A model generated the notes under the pieces. The model saw only the letters and a list, made by a program, of their open reading frames with translations, did not search any database and had not been told where the DNA came from. Of a stretch of DNA of 64,000 nt, positions 24,614 through 32,535 are shown piece after piece; within the stretch, counting starts at the first letter, position 1, and each line of letters begins with the position of its first letter. The translations under genes and the position numbers were made by a program. The stretch is from Limnobacter humi (GTDB lineage Bacteria > Pseudomonadota > Gammaproteobacteria > Burkholderiales > Burkholderiaceae_B): assembly GCF_024518835.1 (NCBI RefSeq), contig NZ_JANIGO010000002.1:501522-565521 (forward strand). The letters are read 5' to 3'.

Positions 24614-25867
24614 TTAAGGCTGCTCCAGTTCAAGCTGCAACAAGGAATTCACCATGGGCGTTTGCTGCCAATTTGATTGCAGATCGCCATCTGCCGGGGT
24701 GGGCGTGCCCTGCTGGGCCAAACGGGCCTGCACAAACACCGCTGACGTCGAGCCCATGGGCTGAGCTTGGGCCAACGCATCGGGCTGAATCAAGGTGTTC
24801 TCATCCAGGGTGACCTGGTTAATACCCGCTTTGAGCTGGCTCGCCGGCACACGAATGGCGGCAAGCGGCATGCCCGGGCCTGCCTGCCACTTGGCCACCA
24901 CGAACAGCACAGCCTTGGGCGACGCGCGCTGAATGGCATCGGCCGACAAGCGGACAGCCACCTGCACCTTAAAAACAGCTGGCCCAGCAGCAGGTGTGTC
25001 CGGTGATGTTGTGTTGCCTTCACCCTTCAAGCGCGTTTGCTGAACCTGGCTTAGCAGGTTCCAGTACATGCTGGCCTGCGCGGTGTGTCCAGACTGCTCT
25101 GCTGCAGTGGCGGCCAAGGCGAGTGCTTTTTCATGTTTGGGATCGCTCTTCAGTGCTTGCGCAATGTACTGCTCGGGCTCGCCGGTCAATACACGACCTT
25201 GGGCCATGGCCAACATGTCAGCCAGGTCGGCCAACAGATCAGGATGCGAGGGTGACCGCTGCAAGGCTTGCCGCAGGGACGCGGCCGCTTCGGGATATTG
25301 GGCCAGTGATGCCTGAGTACGGGCCAACAGCACCCAGCCTTGCAAATCATCAGGATTGGTTTTCAGACGCGATTGCAGACCAGCCAGTCGATCTTCCAGT
25401 TTGACCCCATCACCGGGATGGGCTTGATCGGAACGATCCACGGTCGACGACTGGATCTGAATGGCATCCCGCGTTTTCGCAGGCCAGCGAAGCGCATCGG
25501 AATGAAAGCCGCCGACGCCCCAGAGCAGCAGCAGGGAGAGCACCAACAGGCAAACCACCCATGCCCGTGTACCCGTGATCAACACGGGCGGGAGGCCTGC
25601 AAGCGTGGGGGATGCTTGGAGCAAGGGACGCGTATCGTTGGCCATGTGTCGCCACTGCGCTATCAAATCCGCCTTGGCATCGGCATCCAGCAGGGGGTCA
25701 GACTCGATTTCCTGCCGCCGCTGAACCAGGGCATTCCATTCCGGCGAATGCTCACCCGTGGCATGAACAGGTGGTTGAAGAACTCGAAAGGGCGAACCGA
25801 TCTGGTAAAGCGCCAAGGCCACACCTGCAAAAAGCGCTGCAAGAAGGAGAACAAGCCCCAGATCCAA
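24614..25867 (-). CDS. ccmI: Cytochrome c biogenesis protein CcmI
   Basis: A 417-residue protein with an N-terminal membrane helix, a cytoplasmic loop with the typical Q-x-x-E-x-D-x-x-D-x-D segment (EIESDPLLDADAKADLIAQW), a second helix (WVVCLLVLSLLLLWGVG) and a periplasmic TPR region (GWVLLARTQASLAQYPEAAASLRQAL) plus a C-terminal domain. CcmI holds apocytochrome c for the haem lyase. The start is TTG 25867 with GAGGTGA just upstream. It is first in this ccm operon, which is unusual because ccmI is often last, and faces the multiheme cytochrome operon across 137 bases. Confidence 0.93.
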   Translation of the reverse strand: MDLGLVLLLAALFAGVALALYQIGSPFRVLQPPVHATGEHSPEWNALVQRRQEIESDPLLDADAKADLIAQWRHMANDTRPLLQASPTLAGLPPVLITGTRAWVVCLLVLSLLLLWGVGGFHSDALRWPAKTRDAIQIQSSTVDRSDQAHPGDGVKLEDRLAGLQSRLKTNPDDLQGWVLLARTQASLAQYPEAAASLRQALQRSPSHPDLLADLADMLAMAQGRVLTGEPEQYIAQALKSDPKHEKALALAATAAEQSGHTAQASMYWNLLSQVQQTRLKGEGNTTSPDTPAAGPAVFKVQVAVRLSADAIQRASPKAVLFVVAKWQAGPGMPLAAIRVPASQLKAGINQVTLDENTLIQPDALAQAQPMGSTSAVFVQARLAQQGTPTPADGDLQSNWQQTPMVNSLLQLELEQP

Positions 25868-25903
25868 TTCTTCACCTCACTTTTTTCGGGAAAAAGGATA
25901 CTA

Positions 25904-25919
25904 ACACCGTGTCAGGTGT
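25904..25919. promoter_or_regulatory. Inverted repeat in the ccm / multiheme divergent promoter region
   Basis: ACACC-GTGTCA-GGTGT is a 5-bp dyad in the 137-base gap between the divergent ccm and cytochrome operons. On the minus strand a TAGTAT element for ccmI overlaps its edge. The dyad is short, so an operator role is only a suggestion. No clear FNR, ArcA or CRP site is seen in this gap. Confidence 0.25.
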
Positions 25920-26004
25920 CGTAACATTACGGACTGTAAGGACAGCGCCTGCAGTTCTGAACTTGCCTTACTTCTGATAACGACAACGACACGGCGTTTT
26001 GGCA

Positions 26005-26820
26005 ATGATTCAGGACAATCTGTTCAACTACAAGCACTTTGTGTTTCTCAAACTGGCCGTCGCCCTGGCCCTGATATCCGGCATTGCGTACCTGATACAC
26101 ACACCCGCCATCACAGCCAACGGCGGCACCTGGTTGGGCTACACCCTGGGAACCGTCGGCGCCCTGCTGATTGTGTGGCTCATGTGGCTCGGTGTGCGCA
26201 AGCGCCAATACAGCAACGAAACCGGTAATCTTCGGGCCTGGGTATCGGCACACATTTACCTTGGCTTGGCACTCACGGTGGTGGCGACGCTGCACACTGG
26301 TTTTCAAATTGGCTGGAATGTACACAGCCTAGCCTATGTGCTCATGATGGCCACCATTGCATCGGGGGGCTGGGGTTTGACACTGTATGTTCAAGGCCCC
26401 AAAGCAATGTCGGACGTTCTGAACCGTCAAAGTCCGGAAGAATTGGCCAGCTTGGTTGAACAGCTGGACCGTGAAGCAGCAAAAGCGAGCAAGCAGGCCG
26501 ACCAGGCTGTTCAAACATTGGTGGCGGCGTCGGCCGGCCAAGGTGTGTTCAACCAACGAACCGATGCCTGGCGTGGACACGTTTCTGCTTGCCTCACCGA
26601 CAACTGCGTTAATCAATTGCAACAAGCGCTGCAAGCCAATCCGGAATTGGCCGACCTCTATCGAAACCAGGTTCAGCGCTTGAGGGCATTGAAGCAACTT
26701 CGGCGTTATTATCACCTGCGTTTTTGGATGGATCTCTGGCTGTCGGTGCACGTGCCCCTGTCGTTTGGTTTGCTCGCGGCATTGCTGGCCCATGTGCTGT
26801 CTGTGTTCATTTACTGGTAA
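26005..26820 (+). CDS. Putative di-haem b-type membrane cytochrome (five helices)
   Basis: A 271-residue membrane protein not assignable by name. Predicted helices lie at about residues 14-32, 43-64, 80-100, 106-128 and 245-268. Helices 3 and 5 each contain a His pair 14 residues apart, HIYLGLALTVVATLH (H83/H97) and HVPLSFGLLAALLAH (H249/H263). This spacing is the hallmark of two bis-His b haems stacked across the membrane, as in bc1 cytochrome b. A helical, coiled-coil-like soluble insert (about 131-235, with two Cys at 196 and 201) lies between helices 4 and 5. It is first in the multiheme operon, so a quinol-to-cytochrome role is likely. TTG 25999 is an alternative start; the ribosome site is weak. 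Confidence 0.75.
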   Translation: MIQDNLFNYKHFVFLKLAVALALISGIAYLIHTPAITANGGTWLGYTLGTVGALLIVWLMWLGVRKRQYSNETGNLRAWVSAHIYLGLALTVVATLHTGFQIGWNVHSLAYVLMMATIASGGWGLTLYVQGPKAMSDVLNRQSPEELASLVEQLDREAAKASKQADQAVQTLVAASAGQGVFNQRTDAWRGHVSACLTDNCVNQLQQALQANPELADLYRNQVQRLRALKQLRRYYHLRFWMDLWLSVHVPLSFGLLAALLAHVLSVFIYW

Positions 26821-26829
26821 CCCTGTTTC

Positions 26830-28302
26830 ATGGCCGACCAATCCAACCACCCGCTTCAACAGGAAGTTCGCGCACTTCAAAAGCCTTTGGGCCTGAAACG
26901 TGTCGTGTCTTGGCTGCTGTTTGCGCCCATCTTGCTGGCTTTTTTGGTGCTGCCCTGGGCTGCCTCTTGGTGGCCAGAACCAAAGCCCGTGCAAACGGCT
27001 GCCTCCGCGCCTGAGAACCGGGCCATGCTGAACGCCAATACCCGAGTTTCGCAAACCCATGAACAAACTCGATATGCACTGGATGCAGTTTGGAATCCAG
27101 GCCCGTTGGCATCGGCACACGCCAATTTGGAGCAGGATTGCCGTGCATGCCATCAGGGCAATTTCTCCCGTGTGAAGGACGAAACCTGTACGCAATGCCA
27201 CCAGAACATGGGTGAGCATGTGACGCAACAAACAAGGTCTGATAGCCATTTCGAGGAAGGGCGTTGCGCATCCTGTCACCGGGATCACAAAGGCCGTGAA
27301 AGCCTGGCAGAGCAGAACAAACATTTTGTAGGGCGGGACTGCAGCAGTTGCCACAGTCAGATTGAACAAATTGCCCCGAATACCGAAACTCAAGCTGTTC
27401 GGGACTTTGCCGCCCAGGGTCATCCTGCCTTTCGTCTTACTGTGGCCACAGGGTCAGAGACCAGTGACCGCCGACGTATCCGAATGGAAAAAAATACCCT
27501 GCTGACCGAAAACACCGGCTTGAAGTTTCCGCATGATGTGCACCTGAACGCGAAAGGCATTGAAGGGCCCAAGAAACAGGTGGTGATGCAATGCGCCGAC
27601 TGCCATCGCCCCAACGACACCGGCACCAGCTTCAAGCCCGTTAACATGGCGGACCACTGCCAAAGCTGCCACAAGCTGAACTTTGAACCAGCGCTGCCAG
27701 ACAGGCAGGTGCCCCATGGGCCGGTGAGTGCGGTGTTGAGCACCGTCAGCGAATTTTACAGTTACCTGGCACTGCACCCGGAGGAAAAGGCCAAGGTGAA
27801 CAACCAACGGGCTGCGCTTCGTGCTCGCCCCGGTGAAAAAACCCCTCAGCGTTCAGCCCTGCAAAACCTGGCTGGCAACCCACAGGCCCAAGCGGTTTTT
27901 GCAACCCGGGAGCTGTTTGAAAAAACAGCCTGTTCGGTTTGCCATGCAGTGAAAGAAGCCCCGGCGCCTGCGGACCTGAACACCTCCGGCAAAGGTTTGC
28001 CGTATTACAACATTGCCGCAGTGGCACCTGCACACACCTGGTTACCCATGGCAAAGTTTGATCACAAAGCGCATGCATTGGAGTCCTGTGACAACTGCCA
28101 CGCGGCCAAAACCGCCAAGAAGGCCGAGCAAATCTTGATACCCGGCATCGAGAACTGCCAGACATGCCACGCGGGCCGGCAACCCGTTGCCCACAAAGTT
28201 CAATCCGATTGTGGTGTTTGCCATGGATATCATTTGCATCCATTGCCACCCAAAGAGGCTCAAACCATGAGCCCTCGTGCACACAACACATTCACGGAAT
28301 AA
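26830..28302 (+). CDS. Membrane-anchored decaheme cytochrome c
   Basis: A 490-residue protein with an uncleaved N-terminal membrane helix (about residues 24-46) and ten CXXCH haem motifs at Cys 104, 120, 146, 171, 255, 277, 368, 420, 443 and 461, e.g. CRACH, CTQCH, CASCH. Extra histidines (such as HFVGRDCSSCH and KFDHKAHALE) can serve as distal ligands. It is not a NapC/CymA type; the layout is closer to cytochrome c3-like repeats with a doubled CXXCH core. It should face the periplasm and take electrons from the b-type protein encoded nine bases upstream. The next gene starts seven bases downstream. Confidence 0.92.
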   Translation: MADQSNHPLQQEVRALQKPLGLKRVVSWLLFAPILLAFLVLPWAASWWPEPKPVQTAASAPENRAMLNANTRVSQTHEQTRYALDAVWNPGPLASAHANLEQDCRACHQGNFSRVKDETCTQCHQNMGEHVTQQTRSDSHFEEGRCASCHRDHKGRESLAEQNKHFVGRDCSSCHSQIEQIAPNTETQAVRDFAAQGHPAFRLTVATGSETSDRRRIRMEKNTLLTENTGLKFPHDVHLNAKGIEGPKKQVVMQCADCHRPNDTGTSFKPVNMADHCQSCHKLNFEPALPDRQVPHGPVSAVLSTVSEFYSYLALHPEEKAKVNNQRAALRARPGEKTPQRSALQNLAGNPQAQAVFATRELFEKTACSVCHAVKEAPAPADLNTSGKGLPYYNIAAVAPAHTWLPMAKFDHKAHALESCDNCHAAKTAKKAEQILIPGIENCQTCHAGRQPVAHKVQSDCGVCHGYHLHPLPPKEAQTMSPRAHNTFTE

Positions 28303-28309
28303 ATACCCC

Positions 28310-30283
28310 ATGTTTTTAAAACATCGATTGAACGCATTGAAGACCATCAAAATCCGAAACTGGGCATGGCCAGCCCTGGGGTTGAGTGTAACCATGGGTT
28401 TGCTGGCCTGTGGCGGTGGTGGAGGCGGCGGCTCCTCGGGCGGCGGTTTTTTTGTATCGCCTCTGGGCGTTGAGTTTCTGTCGGACACAGAAGTCAGCAA
28501 TATTGTTGGCCGTGCCATTCAGGCCTCACTGGATCGCAACCAAACCTCGACGATTGCCGTGGTGGACCGGGTGGGCAATGTGCTGGCGGTTTACCAAATG
28601 ACGGGCGCTGCCAACAACACCACCATCACCAGCGGACTAAACCCAACCACCGTCCAACTGGACGGGGCCGTCGTGCCCAGCACCCTGGCCGCCATCTCCA
28701 AAGCCATCACCGGTGCTTACCTGTCGTCGTCTGGGAATGCCTTCAGCACACGAACAGCCAGCCAAATTGTTCAGGAATTTTTTCAGCCTGGCGAAGTTGG
28801 TCAACCCAGCGGGCCACTGTATGGTGTGCAGTTCAGTCAGCTGCCCTGCTCCGACCTGAATGTGTGGCTGTCCCAGCATGCCACCATCGGCCCCAAACGC
28901 TCACCGCTGGGTTTGTCCGCCGACCCGGGGGGCTTTCCGATTTACGAAAATGGCCGCGTGGTGGGTGGCATCGGCATTATCGCGACGCCCAGTGGCAGTG
29001 CGGTCAACGGCACCTATGGTCTAGACCGAAATATTCTGGACAATGACCAAGACATTGAAGAGCAAATTGCCCAAGCAGCACTGCCAACCGAGATGCGTGC
29101 ACCCACCGATATTCGCGCCAATCGAATCACCGCCAATGGTCAAACCTTCCAATACACCAACAGCGACCCTGCACCGGCCAGTGCGGCATCGGTGCTGGCC
29201 AATGGTGCTTTTGTGGCGATCACCGGTTACAAATCGGTGTCTACACCCATTGCCGGCACAGCCTACGGTCAGGGAGCATCGGGGTATGTGGCCACGTCCA
29301 ATCCGGCATTCACGGGTTTGAATACTTTCAACCTGATCACCAACCCTGCCGACCCCACCACTGCCCGCTACCCTGCCACTGCAGGCGCTGGCGGCCTAAC
29401 CCAGGCAGAGGTTCAGAATATTTTGGTCGAGGGCATGAAAATTGCCAACCGCGCGCGGGCGCAAATTCGCCGCCCACTCGGTTCCCCAGCCGATGTAACC
29501 GTGAGTGTGGTGGACAGTGACGGCAGCATCCTCGGGCTGGTGCGTTCATCGGATGCGCCGATTTTCGGCACGGATGTGAGCGTTCAAAAGGCGCGGACAG
29601 CGCTGGCCTTTAGCAGCAACACCGCGCTGACAGACCTGCTGGACAGCGGCGACAACAGCAACGATGCCCTGGTGAATGCATTGAACACTTTTTTTGCACA
29701 ACAAGCTCAGGTATTGGACGGCACCGTGGCGTTTTCTGGCCGCGCAGTGGGCAATGTACACAGGCCCTATTTTCCGGATGGCGACACCAGCCAACCCAAA
29801 GGTCCGTTGTCCACAGCAATTTCTGAGGCGGGCAACAACTGGAGTCCGTTCAATGTGGGCTTCCAACTCAACGTGGTTTTGAACCAGGTGCTGTCCAATC
29901 TAGCCGGTACGGGCCGTGCAGCCAATGTATTTGATCCGGCACTGAACACCACCTGTGCAGACCCGACGGTGAATGCTGCACGCCAAAAGCGGTTTGCCAA
30001 TGGCATGCAGATATTCCCGGGTGGGTTCCCCATTTACAAAGGCGACACGCTGGTGGGCGCCGTGGGTGTATCGGGTGATGGCGTGGACCAAGACGACATG
30101 GTGGGTTACCTGGGCGTGATCAATGGTGCAACAGCCGCTGGCACCGCCAATATGCGTCCCTTCCCGGCCACCCTGCGTCGCGCGGATGGCTTGAGCAAAG
30201 GTGGGCAATTTCTGAAGTATGTGCAGTGCCCGCAAGCGCCTTTTAATGACAGCAATGCCACCAACGTGTGTCCAAACTCATGA
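28310..30283 (+). CDS. Lipoprotein with two HbpS/GlcG-like (haem-binding) domains
   Basis: A 657-residue lipoprotein: lipobox LLAC with Cys at residue 34, followed by a glycine/serine tether of about 15 residues. Two tandem domains follow. The first (about 60-275) has STIAVVDRVGNVLAVYQM and GGFPIYENGRVVGGIGI; the second (about 370-620) has VTVSVVDSDGSILGLVRSS, VSVQKARTALAF and GGFPIYKGDTLVGAVGV. These are GlcG/HbpS (DUF336) hallmarks; HbpS-type proteins bind haem or related cofactors. A cysteine pair near the C-terminus (PQAPFNDSNATNVCPNS) may form a disulfide. In this operon it may be an outer-membrane partner of the cytochromes. The start 28310 gives a proper signal peptide; 28277 does not. 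Confidence 0.85.
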   Translation: MFLKHRLNALKTIKIRNWAWPALGLSVTMGLLACGGGGGGGSSGGGFFVSPLGVEFLSDTEVSNIVGRAIQASLDRNQTSTIAVVDRVGNVLAVYQMTGAANNTTITSGLNPTTVQLDGAVVPSTLAAISKAITGAYLSSSGNAFSTRTASQIVQEFFQPGEVGQPSGPLYGVQFSQLPCSDLNVWLSQHATIGPKRSPLGLSADPGGFPIYENGRVVGGIGIIATPSGSAVNGTYGLDRNILDNDQDIEEQIAQAALPTEMRAPTDIRANRITANGQTFQYTNSDPAPASAASVLANGAFVAITGYKSVSTPIAGTAYGQGASGYVATSNPAFTGLNTFNLITNPADPTTARYPATAGAGGLTQAEVQNILVEGMKIANRARAQIRRPLGSPADVTVSVVDSDGSILGLVRSSDAPIFGTDVSVQKARTALAFSSNTALTDLLDSGDNSNDALVNALNTFFAQQAQVLDGTVAFSGRAVGNVHRPYFPDGDTSQPKGPLSTAISEAGNNWSPFNVGFQLNVVLNQVLSNLAGTGRAANVFDPALNTTCADPTVNAARQKRFANGMQIFPGGFPIYKGDTLVGAVGVSGDGVDQDDMVGYLGVINGATAAGTANMRPFPATLRRADGLSKGGQFLKYVQCPQAPFNDSNATNVCPNS

Positions 30284-32532
30284 TGCATTCCAACATGACC
30301 CAACAGCGCGCCGCCCCATGGACGCAAAAGCCGGTGGCCAGGCTGGCCGCCAGCCTGGTTGCGTTGGCCTTCACGCCATTGAACGCTGCTGCACAAATCC
30401 AACCCACGCTCATGGCCCAAGTGGGCAGTGCCCTGGGGCAAGTGGCCCAACGTGTGGAAAATGTCGGCAAACAAATCGTGGGCATTCCCGATGCTGCCGA
30501 GTTGCTGGGCGATGAGCGCCCGGTTGCACTGCTCCAAGTGTTCACCAAACGGATTGTGGTTCGCAGTGAGCCCAGCAGCAGTGCCCGTGGCATTGGTGAA
30601 TTTTTCAAAGGCCAATTGGTCGATGCGTTCGAAGAGAAAGACGGCTGGTACCGTGTTCGTATTCAAGGCAGCCTGCTGGGTGGCTCTGTGGGTTGGGTTC
30701 AGCAAACGCAAGGCGACTACGGCGACATGGCCCTGGGCCTGTTTGCACCACGGGTCTTCCCACACAATCCGTTGCTAGACCCACAAACCGACAGCAGTCT
30801 GCGTCCATCCACCACCGCCACTGCCGGCAGTGTGCCGGAATCTGTGCCTCGCGCCATTCCTGGTCGGGCCCAAAGTGTTCCGCCCCGGGATATCGCCATC
30901 CCGGTGATTGATCCGTCGCAGGTGCCGCCACCGCAGCCCAACCTGCCCCGTGAAACCGTGTCAGTGCCTGACCGTTGGCGCATCATGCAGTCGCTGGGTT
31001 TTAAATTTCCTATTTACGACCCCTACAACCAAAACCCGATCAAGGCCGATTTGCCAGTGCTGCGGGACGTGCTGGGACCCGACTGGTTTTTTAACCTGAA
31101 TGCGATTTCTGACACGCTCTATGAAGAACGTCGGTTCCCGGTGCCAGTACCACCCGTCACCTCCACCAAACCGGGACAAACCAGTATTTTTGGTGGGGGC
31201 GACCAGTCCATTTTTGCGCAAAACCTGATCGTTAGTTTGTCCCTGATCAAGGGCAACACCACCTTCCGGCCGCCAGACTATGAATTCAGGCTGGTGCCAG
31301 TATTCAATTACACCGACGTTCGGGTTCAAGAAGACCGTCTGCTCAAGATCAGCCCCACATCGGGCACCGAACGCAAAGAAGGGTTTGTCGGCATCCAGGA
31401 GGCCTTTGCCGACATCCACCTGCGCAACGTGTCAGACCGCTACGACTTCGACAGCCTGCGGGTTGGAATCCAGCCCTTCATCAGCGACTTCCGGGGCTTC
31501 CTGTTTCAGGACTTGCCCATTGGGGTGCGCCTGTTTGGTAACCGGGACAACAACCGCACCCAATACAATCTGGGTTATTTCAAGCGGATTGAAAAAGACA
31601 CCAACAGTGGCTTGAATGACATTCGCCAGCCGTTGCGGGACGATGATTTCCTGGTGGCCAACCTGTATCGACAGGACTTCCCGGTGGTGGGCTTTACCAG
31701 CCAGGTGTCCTACATTCACAACCGCAACCATGAAAATGACGGTCGGTATTTCGATGCCAACGGCTTTCAGGTGCGACCAGCCTCCATCGGTGACCAAAAG
31801 CCGTTTGCCTACCATGTGGACTATTTCGGCTTCAGTGGCGACGGCCATTTCGGACGCACCAACATCACCACCTCAACCTATTACGCCACAGGCAAGGTAG
31901 AGCGCGATCCCATTGCCCAACGGGAGCTGGACATCAGTGCCTGGTTCCATGCCACCGAGGTGTCTCGGGACTTTGACTGGATGCGTGTGCGGGGCAGCTT
32001 CTTGTATGCCTCGGGTGACAAAGACCCCTTCGATGGCAAAGCCGAGGGTTTTGATGCCATTTTCGAAAACCCGCAATTTGCGGGCGCTGACACCAGTTTC
32101 TGGATTCGCCAAAACATCCCGTTGGTGGGCGGTGGCGGTGTGGCCTTGTCGGGCCGCAACGGCGTTCTGCCCTCCTTGCGTTCCTCCAAAGAACAAGGCC
32201 AATCCAACTTTGTAAACCCTGGCCTGCTGTTGCTGGGCATTGGTGCCGACCTGGATGTGTTGCCGGAATTACGAATTGTTAGCAACTTGAACAAATTGCA
32301 GTTTGAGGACACCACCGTGCTGGGCGTGTTGCGTCAACAACGGCCGCCTTCCCGCGACATTGGTTATGACGCCTCGGTGGGATTCCAGTACCGGCCCTTC
32401 TTCACGCAAAACGTGGTGGTCAATGGCTCGATTGCGCGGCTCTTTCCAGGCGATGGCTACAAAGACCTGTTTGGTGCGGACAACGCCAAACGCCCTTACT
32501 CACTGTTGTTCAACGTGTTGTTGACATTTTAA
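30280..32532 (+). CDS. Putative outer-membrane beta-barrel protein with N-terminal SH3-like domain
   Basis: A 750-residue exported protein. A signal peptide ends near residue 38 (NAAAQ). Residues about 75-145 form a bacterial SH3-like domain (KRIVVRSEPSSSARGIGEFFKGQ ... GWYRVRIQGSLLG..VGWVQ, read in pieces), and a Pro-rich spacer follows (about 180-225). The remaining 500 residues show alternating polar/hydrophobic strands with aromatic belts (DYEFRLVPVFNYTDV, FTSQVSYIHNRN, ASVGFQYRPFF) and end in SLLFNVLLTF; a terminal Phe is the usual outer-membrane insertion signal. No named porin family is recognised. It could be the barrel of a porin-cytochrome conduit. ATG 30280 overlaps the preceding stop (ATGA). 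Confidence 0.78.
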   Translation: MMHSNMTQQRAAPWTQKPVARLAASLVALAFTPLNAAAQIQPTLMAQVGSALGQVAQRVENVGKQIVGIPDAAELLGDERPVALLQVFTKRIVVRSEPSSSARGIGEFFKGQLVDAFEEKDGWYRVRIQGSLLGGSVGWVQQTQGDYGDMALGLFAPRVFPHNPLLDPQTDSSLRPSTTATAGSVPESVPRAIPGRAQSVPPRDIAIPVIDPSQVPPPQPNLPRETVSVPDRWRIMQSLGFKFPIYDPYNQNPIKADLPVLRDVLGPDWFFNLNAISDTLYEERRFPVPVPPVTSTKPGQTSIFGGGDQSIFAQNLIVSLSLIKGNTTFRPPDYEFRLVPVFNYTDVRVQEDRLLKISPTSGTERKEGFVGIQEAFADIHLRNVSDRYDFDSLRVGIQPFISDFRGFLFQDLPIGVRLFGNRDNNRTQYNLGYFKRIEKDTNSGLNDIRQPLRDDDFLVANLYRQDFPVVGFTSQVSYIHNRNHENDGRYFDANGFQVRPASIGDQKPFAYHVDYFGFSGDGHFGRTNITTSTYYATGKVERDPIAQRELDISAWFHATEVSRDFDWMRVRGSFLYASGDKDPFDGKAEGFDAIFENPQFAGADTSFWIRQNIPLVGGGGVALSGRNGVLPSLRSSKEQGQSNFVNPGLLLLGIGADLDVLPELRIVSNLNKLQFEDTTVLGVLRQQRPPSRDIGYDASVGFQYRPFFTQNVVVNGSIARLFPGDGYKDLFGADNAKRPYSLLFNVLLTF

Positions 32533-32535
32533 GGT

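Noticed and set aside
25868-26004. Possible FNR or CRP box between ccm and cytochrome operons
   Set aside because: No TTGAT-N4-ATCAA or TGTGA-N6-TCACA arrangement is present; only a short 5-bp dyad was found.
28410-28450. G-rich simple repeat that could be a repeat or slippage tract
   Set aside because: It encodes in frame the Gly/Ser tether just after the lipidated cysteine, a normal lipoprotein feature.
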